Assembly (NCBI RefSeq): GCF_013391105.1
Contig: NZ_CP058335.1
Span: 3,682,576 to 3,746,575 of the forward strand
Reading direction: 5' to 3'
DNA from: Natronomonas salina
GTDB lineage: Archaea > Halobacteriota > Halobacteria > Halobacteriales > Haloarculaceae
DNA: 64,000 bases
Shown: piece by piece, positions 44,679 through 53,955 of the stretch
Layout: each line of letters starts with the position of its first letter
Numbering within the stretch: the first letter of the stretch is position 1
Position numbers and translations under genes: made by a program
Notes under the pieces: generated by a model
The model's database searches: none
Told to the model about the DNA's origin: nothing
The model's input: the letters and a program-made list of their open reading frames with translations, nothing else

Positions 44679-45581
44679 TCAACCCGCGAGGCCGAACTCC
44701 CGGGCGATGACGCGGGCCTTCAGCACGACGAAGCCGCCCGCGATGAGGAGGAAGGCGCCGACCATCCCGAGGGTCAGCGACTCGTCGAACACGACGACGC
44801 CGCCGAGCGTGGCGAAGATGGGGACGACGTAGGAGACGAGGTTGATCTCCAGGGGGCCGAACTGCTCGAGCAGCGTGAAGTAGAAGACGTACGCGACGGC
44901 GCTGGCGAAGACGCCGAGGTAGACGACGGCGACGAGGCCGTCCAGAGAGAGGGTGACGTCGGCGAGTCGCTCGCCGGTCGCGAGGCTGCCGCCGAACAGC
45001 AGCCCCCCGCCGACGAGCATCGCCCACGCCGTCATCGGGGCGGTGCCGATGCGCGGCGAGCGGACCCGGAGCAGGACGCTCCCGAGGGCGACGCTCACGG
45101 CGGCGGCGACGACGAACGCCATCCCGACGAGTTCGGAGTCGAGCAGGTTCGCCGGGTCGGGCCGGGCGATGATGCCAACGCCGACGAGTCCGAGGACGAC
45201 CCCGGCCACCCGGCGGGCCGTGATGTCCTCGGCAGGCAGGAGCGCCGCGGCAAAGCCGGTCGTCAGCACCGGGATGAGGGCGTAGAGGATCGAGGCGATG
45301 CCGCTGGGCACCGTCTGCTGGCCGATGAACAGCAGGCTGTTGCCGGCGACGAGGAACGCGCCGGCGATGGCCACGGCGAGGCGGTCCTCGCGGGTGACCG
45401 GCCGCCAGTCGGCCCCCCGGACGACGAGGAAGCCGAGGAGCAACGCGCCGCCGACGACGTACCGCGCCGTCGCGAACAGCAGCGGCGGCAGCGTCTCGAG
45501 GCCGGAGCGGATGGCCGGGAACGACAGCCCCCACAGCGCCGAGAGCCCCAGGAACATTCCGAGGTTCCGTGCTCGTGTCAT
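44679..45581 (-). CDS. EamA/DMT family transporter
   Basis: 300-aa member of the drug/metabolite transporter superfamily. Ten predicted helices are arranged as two EamA repeats: the first from NLGMFLGLSALWGLSFPAIR, with ILYALIPVLTTGFAAALL closing the half, the second from GMAFVVAAAVSVALGSVLLR, ending in FATLGGVVVFDESLTLGMVG. The substrate is not readable; relatives export amino acids or other metabolites. It has no operon partner. The region upstream to 45882 holds nothing clear. Confidence 0.9.
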   Translation of the reverse strand: MTRARNLGMFLGLSALWGLSFPAIRSGLETLPPLLFATARYVVGGALLLGFLVVRGADWRPVTREDRLAVAIAGAFLVAGNSLLFIGQQTVPSGIASILYALIPVLTTGFAAALLPAEDITARRVAGVVLGLVGVGIIARPDPANLLDSELVGMAFVVAAAVSVALGSVLLRVRSPRIGTAPMTAWAMLVGGGLLFGGSLATGERLADVTLSLDGLVAVVYLGVFASAVAYVFYFTLLEQFGPLEINLVSYVVPIFATLGGVVVFDESLTLGMVGAFLLIAGGFVVLKARVIAREFGLAG

Positions 45582-45882
45582 CCTTCGGCCCGCAGGGAGC
45601 CGGCGGAGGGAGGGACGCCGCCCCGTGAGCCGCCCTCGTCGCCGCCACGGCCCGCGAGCGGCACGCTACCCGCACCCACCAGGGTACTGGATCGTCTGTT
45701 CACGGCAGGGGTTCACAGCCCCGGTTGAAAAATCACCCGAGGACGCGCCGGTCCGAAGACACCCCGTAATGACGGCCAGTTCCACGGTTCTACGGCCCTC
45801 GGTGCGCCGCGTGGAGTGTCGGGACCCTCAGACGGAGAGCCGATGCGAGACGTTATACCGGGTGGGTCCGCACCTGGGGGCG
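45582..45882. other. Intergenic region between EamA and histidine kinase genes
   Basis: About 300 bp with no supported gene. It holds a TATA-like gttatacc at about 45852-45859, 27 bp before the histidine kinase ATG, and no strong inverted repeat. Confidence 0.4.
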
Positions 45883-47301
45883 ATGGGACGTTCCGCCAGC
45901 GGTCTGCCCGTCGGTCCTCTGCTCGCTGTCGCCGGCGTCGGCGCCCTCGCCGTCGCGGGCCACCGGGCCTACGTCGCAGAGACGATCGAGCCGATACTCG
46001 CCCTCTCCCTCGCCCCGCTCGTCCTCGCCGGCGGGGTCCTCCTGGCGCTGGCCTACCTCGTCCGGTCGGTCCCGGACGGTCGCGGCCGCGTCCTCCTGTG
46101 GACCGCCGTCGCCGGCGTCGCCGTCGGGGCGACCGCCGACGCGACGCTGCTCCGGACCCGGGTGTACGACGCGCCGCTCGACCCGCTTTTGGTCATCGCC
46201 GCCGTCGGATCGGTCGGTGCCGCCGCCGGGGCCGTCGCCGGGTTCTTCGAGACGCGGCGTCGCAACGAGATCGCAGACCTGCGCGCACGCGCGACGCGAG
46301 CCGAGCGGACGATCGAGACCGCCGGCGGCTTCGCGGTCGCCCGCCTCGACCCGGAGGGGTACGTCGACGGGTGGAGCGACGGCGCCGAGGCGATACTCGG
46401 GTACTCCGCGGCCGACGTGGTGGGCACCCGTATCGACGTCGTCTACCCCGAGGGCGACGACCGCGAGGCGAAACAGCACCTCCAGCGCGCGCTCCGGACC
46501 GACCACGTCGACCTCGAGGGCGAGTTCGTCCGCGCCGACGGCGAGACCCTCTACGGGTCGGGTTCGCTGACAGCCGTCGAGAGCGAGGACGGCGACCTGC
46601 TCGGGTACCTGTTCGTCCTCGCCGACCGCAGCGAGGAGCGGGCCCGCCGAGAGGAGCTGGAGCGGCGCAACGAACAGCTCGAGGCCTTCGCGAGCATCGT
46701 CAGCCACGACCTCCGCAACCCCCTCAACGTCGCCATCGGAAACGTCGGGATGGCCAAGCAACTCGACGACGACGCGGAGAAGCTCGAGACCGCCGAGTCC
46801 TCCCTCGAGCGGATGGAGCGCCTCATCGAGGAGGTGCTGACCCTCGCCCGGGAGGGCGAGGACGTCGAGGAGTTCGAGCGCGTCGAACTGGCCGAGACCG
46901 TCCAGCTGGCCTGGAGCAGTGTCGACCAGATGTGGGCCGAACTGGAGGTCGACGACCTGCCGGCGATCACCGCCGAGGGCGAGCGCGTCCGGCGGCTCTT
47001 CGAGAACCTGTTCCGCAACGCCATCGAGCACGGCGGCGGAGACGTGACGGTCCGCGTCGGGATGCTCGGCGACGAGGGGTTCTACGTCGAGGACGACGGC
47101 GAGGGCATCCCGAAGCACAAGCGCGACGAGGTCTTCGACGCCGGCCACACGACGGGCGAGGACGGGACGGGGCTCGGCCTCGCCATCGTCCAGAGCATCG
47201 CCGAGGCCCACGGCTGGGAGATCGAGGCGGTCGAGGGCAGCGACGGCGGCGCGCGGTTCGAGGTCCGCGGCGTCCAGACGCTCGCGGAAGTCGAACAGTA
47301 G
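45883..47301 (+). CDS. Membrane PAS-sensor histidine kinase
   Basis: 472-aa sensor kinase. Residues 1-125 hold about four membrane helices (LPVGPLLAVAGVGALAVAGH; LALSLAPLVLAGGVLLALAY; LLVIAAVGSVGAAAGAVAG). A PAS domain follows at about 145-250 (AVARLDPEGYVDGWSDGAEA; GYSAADVVG). The HisKA helix has SIVSHDLRNPLNVAIGNVG with the phospho-acceptor His275. The HATPase domain has the N box (FENLFRNAIEHGG), VEDDGEGIP and TGLGLAIVQSIAEAHGW. No response-regulator gene is adjacent, which is common in haloarchaea. A TATA-like box 27 bp upstream indicates leaderless expression. The signal is unknown. Confidence 0.92.
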   Translation: MGRSASGLPVGPLLAVAGVGALAVAGHRAYVAETIEPILALSLAPLVLAGGVLLALAYLVRSVPDGRGRVLLWTAVAGVAVGATADATLLRTRVYDAPLDPLLVIAAVGSVGAAAGAVAGFFETRRRNEIADLRARATRAERTIETAGGFAVARLDPEGYVDGWSDGAEAILGYSAADVVGTRIDVVYPEGDDREAKQHLQRALRTDHVDLEGEFVRADGETLYGSGSLTAVESEDGDLLGYLFVLADRSEERARREELERRNEQLEAFASIVSHDLRNPLNVAIGNVGMAKQLDDDAEKLETAESSLERMERLIEEVLTLAREGEDVEEFERVELAETVQLAWSSVDQMWAELEVDDLPAITAEGERVRRLFENLFRNAIEHGGGDVTVRVGMLGDEGFYVEDDGEGIPKHKRDEVFDAGHTTGEDGTGLGLAIVQSIAEAHGWEIEAVEGSDGGARFEVRGVQTLAEVEQ

Positions 47302-47370
47302 GGCGGGCACCGCCGGCCGGCGGCGAACCGACTCGCGCCGACCTCGCCTTCCCTCCGGGATTTGGCTGGA

Positions 47371-47376
47371 TATAAA
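47371..47376 (+). promoter_or_regulatory. TATA box of the leader ORF and permease gene
   Basis: A clear tataaa lies 30 bp before the ATG at 47401 and 89 bp before the permease ATG at 47460. The usual spacing would put the transcription start at about 47400, so the leader ORF would be translated from the very 5' end and the permease gene from within the transcript. Confidence 0.65.
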
Positions 47377-47400
47377 TGGAGTGGCGTCGTTGAGTCGGCC

Positions 47401-47463
47401 ATGTACTGCCCCGTGGACGAGACCTCGAGAGCCGCGCCCCGGTGCGTACCAGTCGTACGATGA
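47401..47463 (+). CDS. 20-codon leader ORF overlapping the permease start
   Basis: The frame encodes MYCPVDETSRAAPRCVPVVR and stops with TGA that overlaps the permease start codon (ATGA at 47460-47463). It begins about 27-30 nt after a strong TATA box, the position of a leaderless start. No Shine-Dalgarno element is visible before 47460, so the permease may be translated by termination-reinitiation. The peptide has three Arg, two Cys and four Val residues, so coupling to amino acid supply is possible. A GTG at 47442, in frame with the permease, is an alternative start that would weaken this reading. Confidence 0.4.
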   Translation: MYCPVDETSRAAPRCVPVVR

Positions 47464-49737
47464 GCGACGAGGAACTCGCCAAGGACCTCGGGCCGCTGGC
47501 GGCGCTGACCATCGGTATCGGGACGATGATCGGTGCGGGCATCTTCGTGTTGCCGGGGACGGCCGTCGCCCGGGCGGGGCCGCTGGCGACGCTCACGTTC
47601 GTCCCTCGGCGGCGTCATCGCGCTGTTCACGGCCCTGTCGGCCTCCGAACTGGGGACCGCGATGCCGAAGTCCGGCGGCGCGTACTTCTACATCAACCGT
47701 GCGCTCGGCCCCCTGTTCGGGTCGATCAGCGGGTGGGCCAACTGGATGGGGCTGGCGTTCGCCTCCGCCTTCTACATGTACGGCTTCGGCGAGTACATCA
47801 ACGCGCTCGTCGGCGCGCCGGCGCTCTCGCTCGGCCCGCTGTCGCTGTCGGCCGCCCAGAGCATCGGGCTGGTGGGCGCGCTCCTGTTCATCGGCGTCAA
47901 CTACGTCGGCGCGAAGGAGACGGGGGGCCTCCAGAACGCGATCGTCCTCCTCCTGCTCGGGATTTTGGGGCTGTTCACGGTGGTCGGCCTGCTGAACGCC
48001 GACCTGAACTCGCTGCGGCCGATCGCCCCGCCCGGAACCACCAGCGAGGTGCTGCCCGTCACCGCGATCGTCTTCGTCTCGTACCTCGGCTTCGTCCAGA
48101 TCACCTCGGTCGCCGAGGAGATACAGGACCCGGGCCGGAACCTCCCGCGTGCCGTCATCGGGTCGGTGGTCATCGTCACCTCCGTGTACGTCCTCTTCCT
48201 GCTCGTCCTCCTCGCCGCGGTGCCGAACGAGCTCGTCGCCGGCAACGACACCGCGGTCGTCGAGGCCGCGGAGCTGCTGTTCGGCCAGTACGACATCGGG
48301 GGCTTCGACCTCGGCGGCCTCGGCTGGGGGCTGCTGTTGCTGGGCGGACTGCTAGCCACCGCGTCCTCGGCCAACGCCTCCATCCTCTCGTCGTCGCGCA
48401 TCAACTTCGCGATGGGCCGAGAGAAGATCGTCACCCCGGAGCTCAACGAGATCCACCCGCGTTTCGGCACGCCGTACCGCTCGATCGCCGTCACCGGCGC
48501 GCTCATCATCGTGTTCCTGCTCGTGGGCAACCTCGAACTCCTCGCGACCGCGGGGTCGGTGCTCCACCTGATCGTCTACGGGCTGCTGAACATCGCGCTC
48601 ATCGTGATGCGGGAGGCCGACCCGAAGGGGTACGACCCCGACTTCGAGGTGCCGCTGTACCCGTTCGTCCCCATCATCGGCGCGATCGTCTCCTTCGCGC
48701 TCATCGTCTACATCGAACCCCGGGTCATCGTCCCTCTCGGTGGCGTTCGTCGCCTTCGCCGCGCTCTGGTACCTGGTGTACGCCCGCGACCTCGTCGAGA
48801 ACACGGGCGTCCTGGCCTCGTGGATCCTCGACCGCTCCGAGGAGATGCCCGACGCGGCGGTGTCGGCGGCGACGTCGGTGCAGCCGGCCGGCGACTCCTT
48901 CCGCGTCATGGTGCCGCTGGCGAACCCCGAACACGAGACGGAGCTCATCACGCTCGCCAGCGCCGTCGCCAAGCAGCGCGACGGGACGGTCGTCGCGGTC
49001 CACATCGAGCAGGTCCCCGACCAGACGACGCTGGCGGCCGCCCGCGACCAGGGCGATCACGACGATGCCGAGGCGATCCTGCAGGCCGCCCGGCGGGACG
49101 CCGAGACGTTCGACGTCGACATCGAGACGCACACGGTGCTCTCGCACCGCTCCTTCGAGGAGATCTTCGACGCCGCGCGGCGCTACGGCGCGGACATGAC
49201 CGTCATGGGCTGGGGGCGCGGCAGTCCCACGACGCCCCGCACCGCGCGGAGGGGCTGGTCGACGAACTCGCCCGGTCGCTGCCCTGCGACTTCCTCGTCT
49301 TCCGGGACCGCGGGTTCGACGCCTCACGCGTCCTGCTGCCGACCGCCGGCGGTCCGAACGCCGACCTCTCGGCGGCCATCGCGAAGGTGCTGCAGTCCGA
49401 GTTCGGCTCCGAAGTGACGCTGTTCCACGCGGCCGACGACCGCGGGGAGGCCCGCGAGTTCCTCGAGCAGTGGGCGATCGACCACGACCTCGAGGACGCC
49501 AAGCTCCGGCCGGAGGTCGGCCCGGTCGAACCCGCCATCGCGTCGGCCGCCGGGGACGCGACGCTCCTCGTCATCGGCGCCGCGGGCCGGGGGGTCATCT
49601 CCAGGCTCGCCAGCGGGTCGCTGGTCCTCGACGTCCTCGAGGACGTGGACTGCTCGGTGCTCATCGCCGAGAAGAAACACGAGACGACCCTCCGGGAGCG
49701 GATCTTCGGCGAGTCGCAGTCCGACTCGGACGACTGA
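47460..49737 (+). pseudogene. APC-family amino acid permease with UspA domains, three frameshifts
   Basis: About 760 codons if read across three single-base shifts. Part 1 (APC permease, about 12 helices) begins MSDEELAKDLGPLAALTIGI with GTMIGAGIFVLPG, and goes on through VITSVAEEIQDPGRNLPRAV-like loops to FALIVYIEPRVIV. Part 2 has two UspA-like domains (FRVMVPLANPEHETELITLA; VLLPTAGGPNADLSAAIAKV; GDATLLVIGAAGRGVISRLA). Shifts: an extra C in ccc at 47603-47605, an extra C in ccc at 48732-48734, and one G too few in the run at 49212-49216. Correcting each restores a continuous protein. The first two lie in the same 9-mer tcgtccctc. Either sequencing errors or a decaying gene; the rest of the frame is intact and well conserved. 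Confidence 0.85.
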
Positions 49738-49812
49738 CCGTCCGGTCACGGGTGTGGCCGCTCGTCGTTCAGAGGAAAATCGGAGTTCCGAATCGGGCCG
49801 TACGCTCCTCTC

Positions 49813-50001
49813 TCACCTGCCGTCGACCAGTTCGAACGAGGAGTCCACGGCGTCGTCGAGGCCGTCCTCGGTCGGGTCGATGTCGTCGTCGGTCACCTCG
49901 ATGGGCGCGTGGGAGGGGCCCTCCTCCTGGGTTTCGGTGAGCGTCTCCTCCCCCGAGATGTCGAGGAAGATCGCCGTGAGGTCGTCGGTATCTTTGCTCA
50001 T
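49813..50001 (-). CDS. Hypothetical acidic protein, 62 aa
   Basis: 62-aa very acidic protein (MSKDTDDLTAIFLDISGEET, then EGPSHAPIEVTDDDIDPTED and AVDSSFELVDGR). It has no predicted membrane segment or metal motif and is probably unstructured apart from the N-terminal helix. It is convergent with the permease gene (75 bp). Short acidic proteins of this kind occur in many haloarchaea. Function unknown. Confidence 0.5.
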   Translation of the reverse strand: MSKDTDDLTAIFLDISGEETLTETQEEGPSHAPIEVTDDDIDPTEDGLDDAVDSSFELVDGR

Positions 50002-50217
50002 TGCTTCCGTAGATACGGGGAAAACAACGAAAGGAACTGTGCCTAATCACCTAAATTCGTGGCGTAATGGGGACATTATCCGATTGTTCGTCGTTGATTT
50101 CGGCTTGATTCTGTAATCGGTGGTCCGAATCGAGCTCGTCGAATCGCTGTCGGTAGCTGGTAGCTAATATATTAGCCAATTCAATTAACGGGTAACCGCC
50201 GCAACGATCTGGTAGCG

Positions 50218-50436
50218 ATGTTAAAGGAGAAAGTGCAGTCGCTGTGGTCCCGCTCCCGGACGAACGGTGGTGACGCGCCCTCGACAGGCGGTTCCGAACC
50301 GGCCGCCTCGACGCCGGACTCGAAGCTGTTCAGCTGTCCGCAGTGCGACGTCGTCTACCTCGCCCTCGAGAAGGACGTCTGCTCCAGTTGCCGGGGCGAG
50401 GTCCGCGAGGTCTCGACAACCTTCTCTCACGGCTGA
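50218..50436 (+). CDS. Zinc-ribbon protein, 72 aa
   Basis: 72-aa protein with a basic N-terminal helix (MLKEKVQSLWSRSRTNGGD), a low-complexity linker, and a C-terminal zinc ribbon: FSCPQCDVVYLALEKDVCSSCRGEV, in which two CxxC pairs bracket a short strand. AT-rich tracts containing taatatatt-like sequence at about 50165-50173 lie upstream. The role is unknown; related small ribbons are widespread in haloarchaea. Confidence 0.6.
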   Translation: MLKEKVQSLWSRSRTNGGDAPSTGGSEPAASTPDSKLFSCPQCDVVYLALEKDVCSSCRGEVREVSTTFSHG

Positions 50437-50816
50437 CTCCGGAGCACGGTCGGCTCCTGTACAGTCCTTCTTCTCATTGGAGAGATCGCCCGACGCGAGT
50501 GTCCGTCGATAGCCAATCACGGATCGCGTCGGCACCCTGCCGCCCTACTTGCTCCCCTGTTAACTAGTGTATACTAACGTGTGCGTGCCGGCTAGCGACG
50601 TCTGGGTGTCGGCCGCTGCTCCCGCGGACACCCGAACTGGCGTCACGCTCCACGTGACCCTACCCCGACCTGGTCGATCCCTGCCGACCGGGTACCTCTG
50701 GCTTTCCCCTTTCGCGATGCTGGTGGCGACGGGTAGATAGATCTGTAGAACACGATCGTTGGCAACCCCTCTCAGAGATATCCTCGGAAGAAATGCTCGG
50801 TCCCCGAACGTGCCGG
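50437..50816. other. Intergenic region with no recognised feature
   Basis: About 380 bp between the zinc-ribbon gene and the 3' end of the catalase gene. Short frames exist on both strands but none has family-like composition. I see no tRNA, repeat or strong hairpin. Confidence 0.4.
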
Positions 50817-53090
50817 TCAGGCCGGCACTTCCTTCGGGTCGCGCTCCCAGTGACGGTGAGCGCGAATCGCGTCGACGAACGCCTCCGCGAACGACTCGAG
50901 GTCGTCGTCGCGGCTGGTGACGACGCCGTCGTCGGAGACCGTCCCGCGGTCCCCTTCGGAGATCTCCACTCCGGGGAGGTCGACGGTCTCGAGGAGATCC
51001 GCGCCCTCGCCGATCGCCGCGATCGGTTTCTTGTGTTTGAACGCCTCGGCGACGAAGTGCTTGGCGTCGCCCTGCTCCTGGAGCGACCGGACGTTCTGGT
51101 GACCGCCGGGGACGAAGACGGCATCGAACAGGACTGACTCCGTCGAGACGTGGTTCTTGTCGGCCTCGACGGTCTCACCGTCTTCGGATTCCTTCTCGCC
51201 AAGGACCTTCGAGACGACCTTGACACGAGCGTCGCGCGACTCCAGTTCGTCCTTCACTGCCGTCAGGTGATCGGCGTCGAACCCGTCGTCGAGGAGGACG
51301 GCGACCTTCCGCGTCTCGATGGAGTCGGCGGGCCGACTCGACATGCTCAGGGTCGGATCGGTCCGATCGTGGGTCGGCATCTCCTCGCCCGGTTCCTCGG
51401 GCGGTTCGACACCGATCCCTTCGGCGACTCGCTTTGCGAACTCGTGATCGACGTTGTTGAAGAGATCGTAGACCATCCGCTCGCGTATCTCCCTCCGGTC
51501 GACCTTCCCGAGTTCGAAGTGCGCCGCGTCGATTATGTTCTGCTGTTCGTGATCGGCCATCGAGTTCCAGAACAGCCGCGCCTGCGAGAAGTGTTCCTCG
51601 AAGCTGTCGCTCCGCTGGCGGATCTTCTCGCCGTCGATCTTCTCGGCGAAGTGCTCGTAGCCGCCCGCCTCCGCCGGCGCTTCCTGGGGATCGTCGTCGC
51701 CGATGGAGTTGGGTTTGTAGGAGGCCTTCCCTTCGTTGATCTCCTGGCGCATGAAGCCGGCCCGCTGGTTGTTGTGCCGTTCGGCCAGCGACCGGTTGAT
51801 GGGGATCTCGTCCCAGTTGGCGCTCCCGAACCGGTTGAGTTGGGTGTCCTGATAGGAGAACAGCCGCCCCTGTAGCAGCGGGTCGTTCGAGAAGTCGATA
51901 CCCGGGACCACGTTCCCGGGGTGGAAGGCCACCTGCTCGACCTCGGCGAAGAAGTTGTCCGGCGTCTCGGTCAGGACCATCCGACCGATGGGACGGACGG
52001 GGACCTCCGTCTCTGGGACGATCTTCGTCGGGTCCAGGACGTCGAAGTCGAAGGACTCGGCCTCCTCTTCGCCGAATATCTGGACGCCGAGTTCCCACTC
52101 GGGCTCGTGGCCGGCCTCGATGACGTCGTAGAGGTCCATCCGGTTGAAGTCGGGGTTCTTGCCCGCGATCTTCTGGGTCTCGTCCCAGACGAGCTGGTGG
52201 GTGCCGAGCTTCGGCGTCCAGTGGAACTTCACGAACGTCGCGTCGCCGTCCTCGTCGACGAGGCGGAAGGTGTGGACGCCGAACCCCTGCATCATCCGGT
52301 AGGCCCGGGGCAGCGCCCGCCCCGAGAGCACCCACATGAGCATGTGGGTGGTCTCGGGTTTGAGCGAGGCGAAGTCCCAGAAGGTGTCGTGGGCTGCGGA
52401 CGCCTGCGGCATCCCGTCGTCCGGCTCGGGCTTGATGGCGTGGACGAGGTCGGGGAACTCCATGGCGTCCTGGATGAAGAACGGCGGCATGTTGTTCCCG
52501 ACGAGGTCCCAGTTGCCAGCTTCGGTGTAGAACTTCGTGGCGAAGCCACGGACGTCCCGGACGGTGTCGGGCGACCCACGCGAGCCGACGACCGTCGAGA
52601 ACCGCACGAAGACGGGCGTCCGTTCGTCCGGGTCCTGGAAGAGGCCGGCCTTCGTCAGCTCGGAGATGTCGTCGTACTCGCCGAGGTCCGGGTCCTCGTA
52701 GGGCTGGAAGTAGCCGTGAGCACCGGACCCCCGCGCGTGGACGACCCGCTCCGGGATGGACTCGTGGTCGAACTGCGTCATCTTCTCCCGGAAGTGGAAG
52801 TCCTCCATGATGGTCGGGCCGCGCTGGCCCGCCTTCAGAGAGTTGTTCGTGTCGGTGACGGGGACGCCGTGGTCGGTCGTCAGCGTCTCGCCCTCGGAGT
52901 TCTCCCGGACCTCCTCGAGCTGGTCCTGTTTCTCGTTGTCGGGGGTTTCTCCGTCGCCTTCACCGCTCGTGCCGCCGTCGGATCTGACAGCGTCGGAATC
53001 CGAATCGCTCCGTGACCGATCGGTGGTCGCCTCCGTTTCGTCGTCCTGGTCGCGGTCGTCGTTCCCGTTCTGAGGAGTGTCGTCAGCCAT
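50817..53090 (-). CDS. katE: Catalase, large-subunit (HPII/KatE) type
   Basis: 757-aa heme catalase of the large-subunit clade, converting hydrogen peroxide to water and oxygen. The first ~75 residues are an acidic, disordered extension ([20 protein letters not shown]). The catalase core follows: distal His in [30 protein letters not shown], the catalytic Asn region [20 protein letters not shown], and the heme-ligand Tyr in [14 protein letters not shown]. The C-terminal ~150 residues form the flavodoxin/GATase1-like domain ([40 protein letters not shown]). The ATG at 53090 is preferred over 53192. An AT-rich tract with tattatat is upstream at about 53238-53245. Confidence 0.95.
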   Translation of the reverse strand: MADDTPQNGNDDRDQDDETEATTDRSRSDSDSDAVRSDGGTSGEGDGETPDNEKQDQLEEVRENSEGETLTTDHGVPVTDTNNSLKAGQRGPTIMEDFHFREKMTQFDHESIPERVVHARGSGAHGYFQPYEDPDLGEYDDISELTKAGLFQDPDERTPVFVRFSTVVGSRGSPDTVRDVRGFATKFYTEAGNWDLVGNNMPPFFIQDAMEFPDLVHAIKPEPDDGMPQASAAHDTFWDFASLKPETTHMLMWVLSGRALPRAYRMMQGFGVHTFRLVDEDGDATFVKFHWTPKLGTHQLVWDETQKIAGKNPDFNRMDLYDVIEAGHEPEWELGVQIFGEEEAESFDFDVLDPTKIVPETEVPVRPIGRMVLTETPDNFFAEVEQVAFHPGNVVPGIDFSNDPLLQGRLFSYQDTQLNRFGSANWDEIPINRSLAERHNNQRAGFMRQEINEGKASYKPNSIGDDDPQEAPAEAGGYEHFAEKIDGEKIRQRSDSFEEHFSQARLFWNSMADHEQQNIIDAAHFELGKVDRREIRERMVYDLFNNVDHEFAKRVAEGIGVEPPEEPGEEMPTHDRTDPTLSMSSRPADSIETRKVAVLLDDGFDADHLTAVKDELESRDARVKVVSKVLGEKESEDGETVEADKNHVSTESVLFDAVFVPGGHQNVRSLQEQGDAKHFVAEAFKHKKPIAAIGEGADLLETVDLPGVEISEGDRGTVSDDGVVTSRDDDLESFAEAFVDAIRAHRHWERDPKEVPA

Positions 53091-53361
53091 TATCGGAATG
53101 TTCCCTCGTATGGTATCTGGTGGAATCCGTACGCCAGCGGTTGGTGTCCCCGGGGCGGCGGAACTGAACCTGGTACCTCGATAATCGACCAAGGTGTCAA
53201 CCGCCGCTCTAAACGTTCGACTGGGAGACGGAAAAATAGTATTATATCTAACATATATATGGTTCGCGATAAGTGTCTTCTGGCAAAGGTCACAATGCTG
53301 CTGCCGGCTCTAGATAGCCGAGAACGGCGGATTCCTCACCGATGCGCTGCAGAGTCGGCGA

Positions 53362-53435
53362 AGCCAGGGGAGGGATTTGAACCCTCGAACTCCCGATTAC
53401 AAGTCGGGTGCTTGAACCACCCAAGCTCCCCTGGC
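53362..53435 (-). tRNA. tRNA-Thr (anticodon UGU)
   Basis: A 74-nt cloverleaf on the minus strand without intron. The acceptor stem gccaggg/ccctggc has discriminator T. The anticodon stem cccga/tcggg closes loop cttgtaa with anticodon TGT, giving threonine. The T arm gagggttcaaatccctc is canonical. It lies 15 bp from the end of the GNAT gene. Confidence 0.95.
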
Positions 53436-53449
53436 GCGTTCGCGTCTAC

Positions 53450-53953
53450 TCAATCGTCCGTTGTCAGGCTATCGCTTTCGGCCGACTTCTCGAACTCCAC
53501 CTGGTGCGGTTCGTACCCGTGCCGGCGGTAGAACTCCCGGGCGGCGTCGTTGGCCGCCATCGCCTGCAGGCCGAGCGTGTCGACCCCCCGGTCGACGAGC
53601 GTCTCCTCGGCCGTCCGCAGCAGGGCGGTGCCGATCCCCTTCCCGCGGTGGTCCTCCTCGACGTAGATGTTGTGAACGATGCCGCGGGTGACGTCCTGCT
53701 GGAACCGCTCGGACTCCTGGCCGAAGGTGACGAAGCCGACGACGTCGTCGTCGTGGCGCGCCACGAGCGCCGTGTTGGTGACCACGTGCTTCAGCATGGT
53801 CTCGTGGACGCGGGTCCGGTTCGCGTCGGGGAGGAGGTTCGAACCGTGTCGGCGCTGGTCCGCGGCGAGTTCGACCCAGAGGTCCGCGATGTCGTCGGCG
53901 TCGAGGCTGTTGGCGAACTCGACGGTGACGCCGGCCGGGAGGTCGGGCGACAC
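53450..53953 (-). CDS. GNAT-family N-acetyltransferase
   Basis: 167-aa GNAT acetyltransferase using acetyl-CoA. The core motif is HNIYVEEDHRGKGIGTALLR (pyrophosphate loop), preceded by ALVARHDDDVVGFVTFG and followed by LGLQAMAANDAAREFYRRHG, with the Tyr typical of the family. The GTG at 53953 lies 2 bp after the pgk stop codon, so the two genes form one transcript. The substrate is unknown; link with glycolysis is only by position. Confidence 0.88.
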   Translation of the reverse strand: MSPDLPAGVTVEFANSLDADDIADLWVELAADQRRHGSNLLPDANRTRVHETMLKHVVTNTALVARHDDDVVGFVTFGQESERFQQDVTRGIVHNIYVEEDHRGKGIGTALLRTAEETLVDRGVDTLGLQAMAANDAAREFYRRHGYEPHQVEFEKSAESDSLTTDD

Positions 53954-53955
53954 GA

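Noticed and set aside
53259..53531. 90-codon plus-strand frame upstream of and across tRNA-Thr
   Set aside because: It runs through the tRNA gene and into the GNAT gene antisense; no protein-like pattern.
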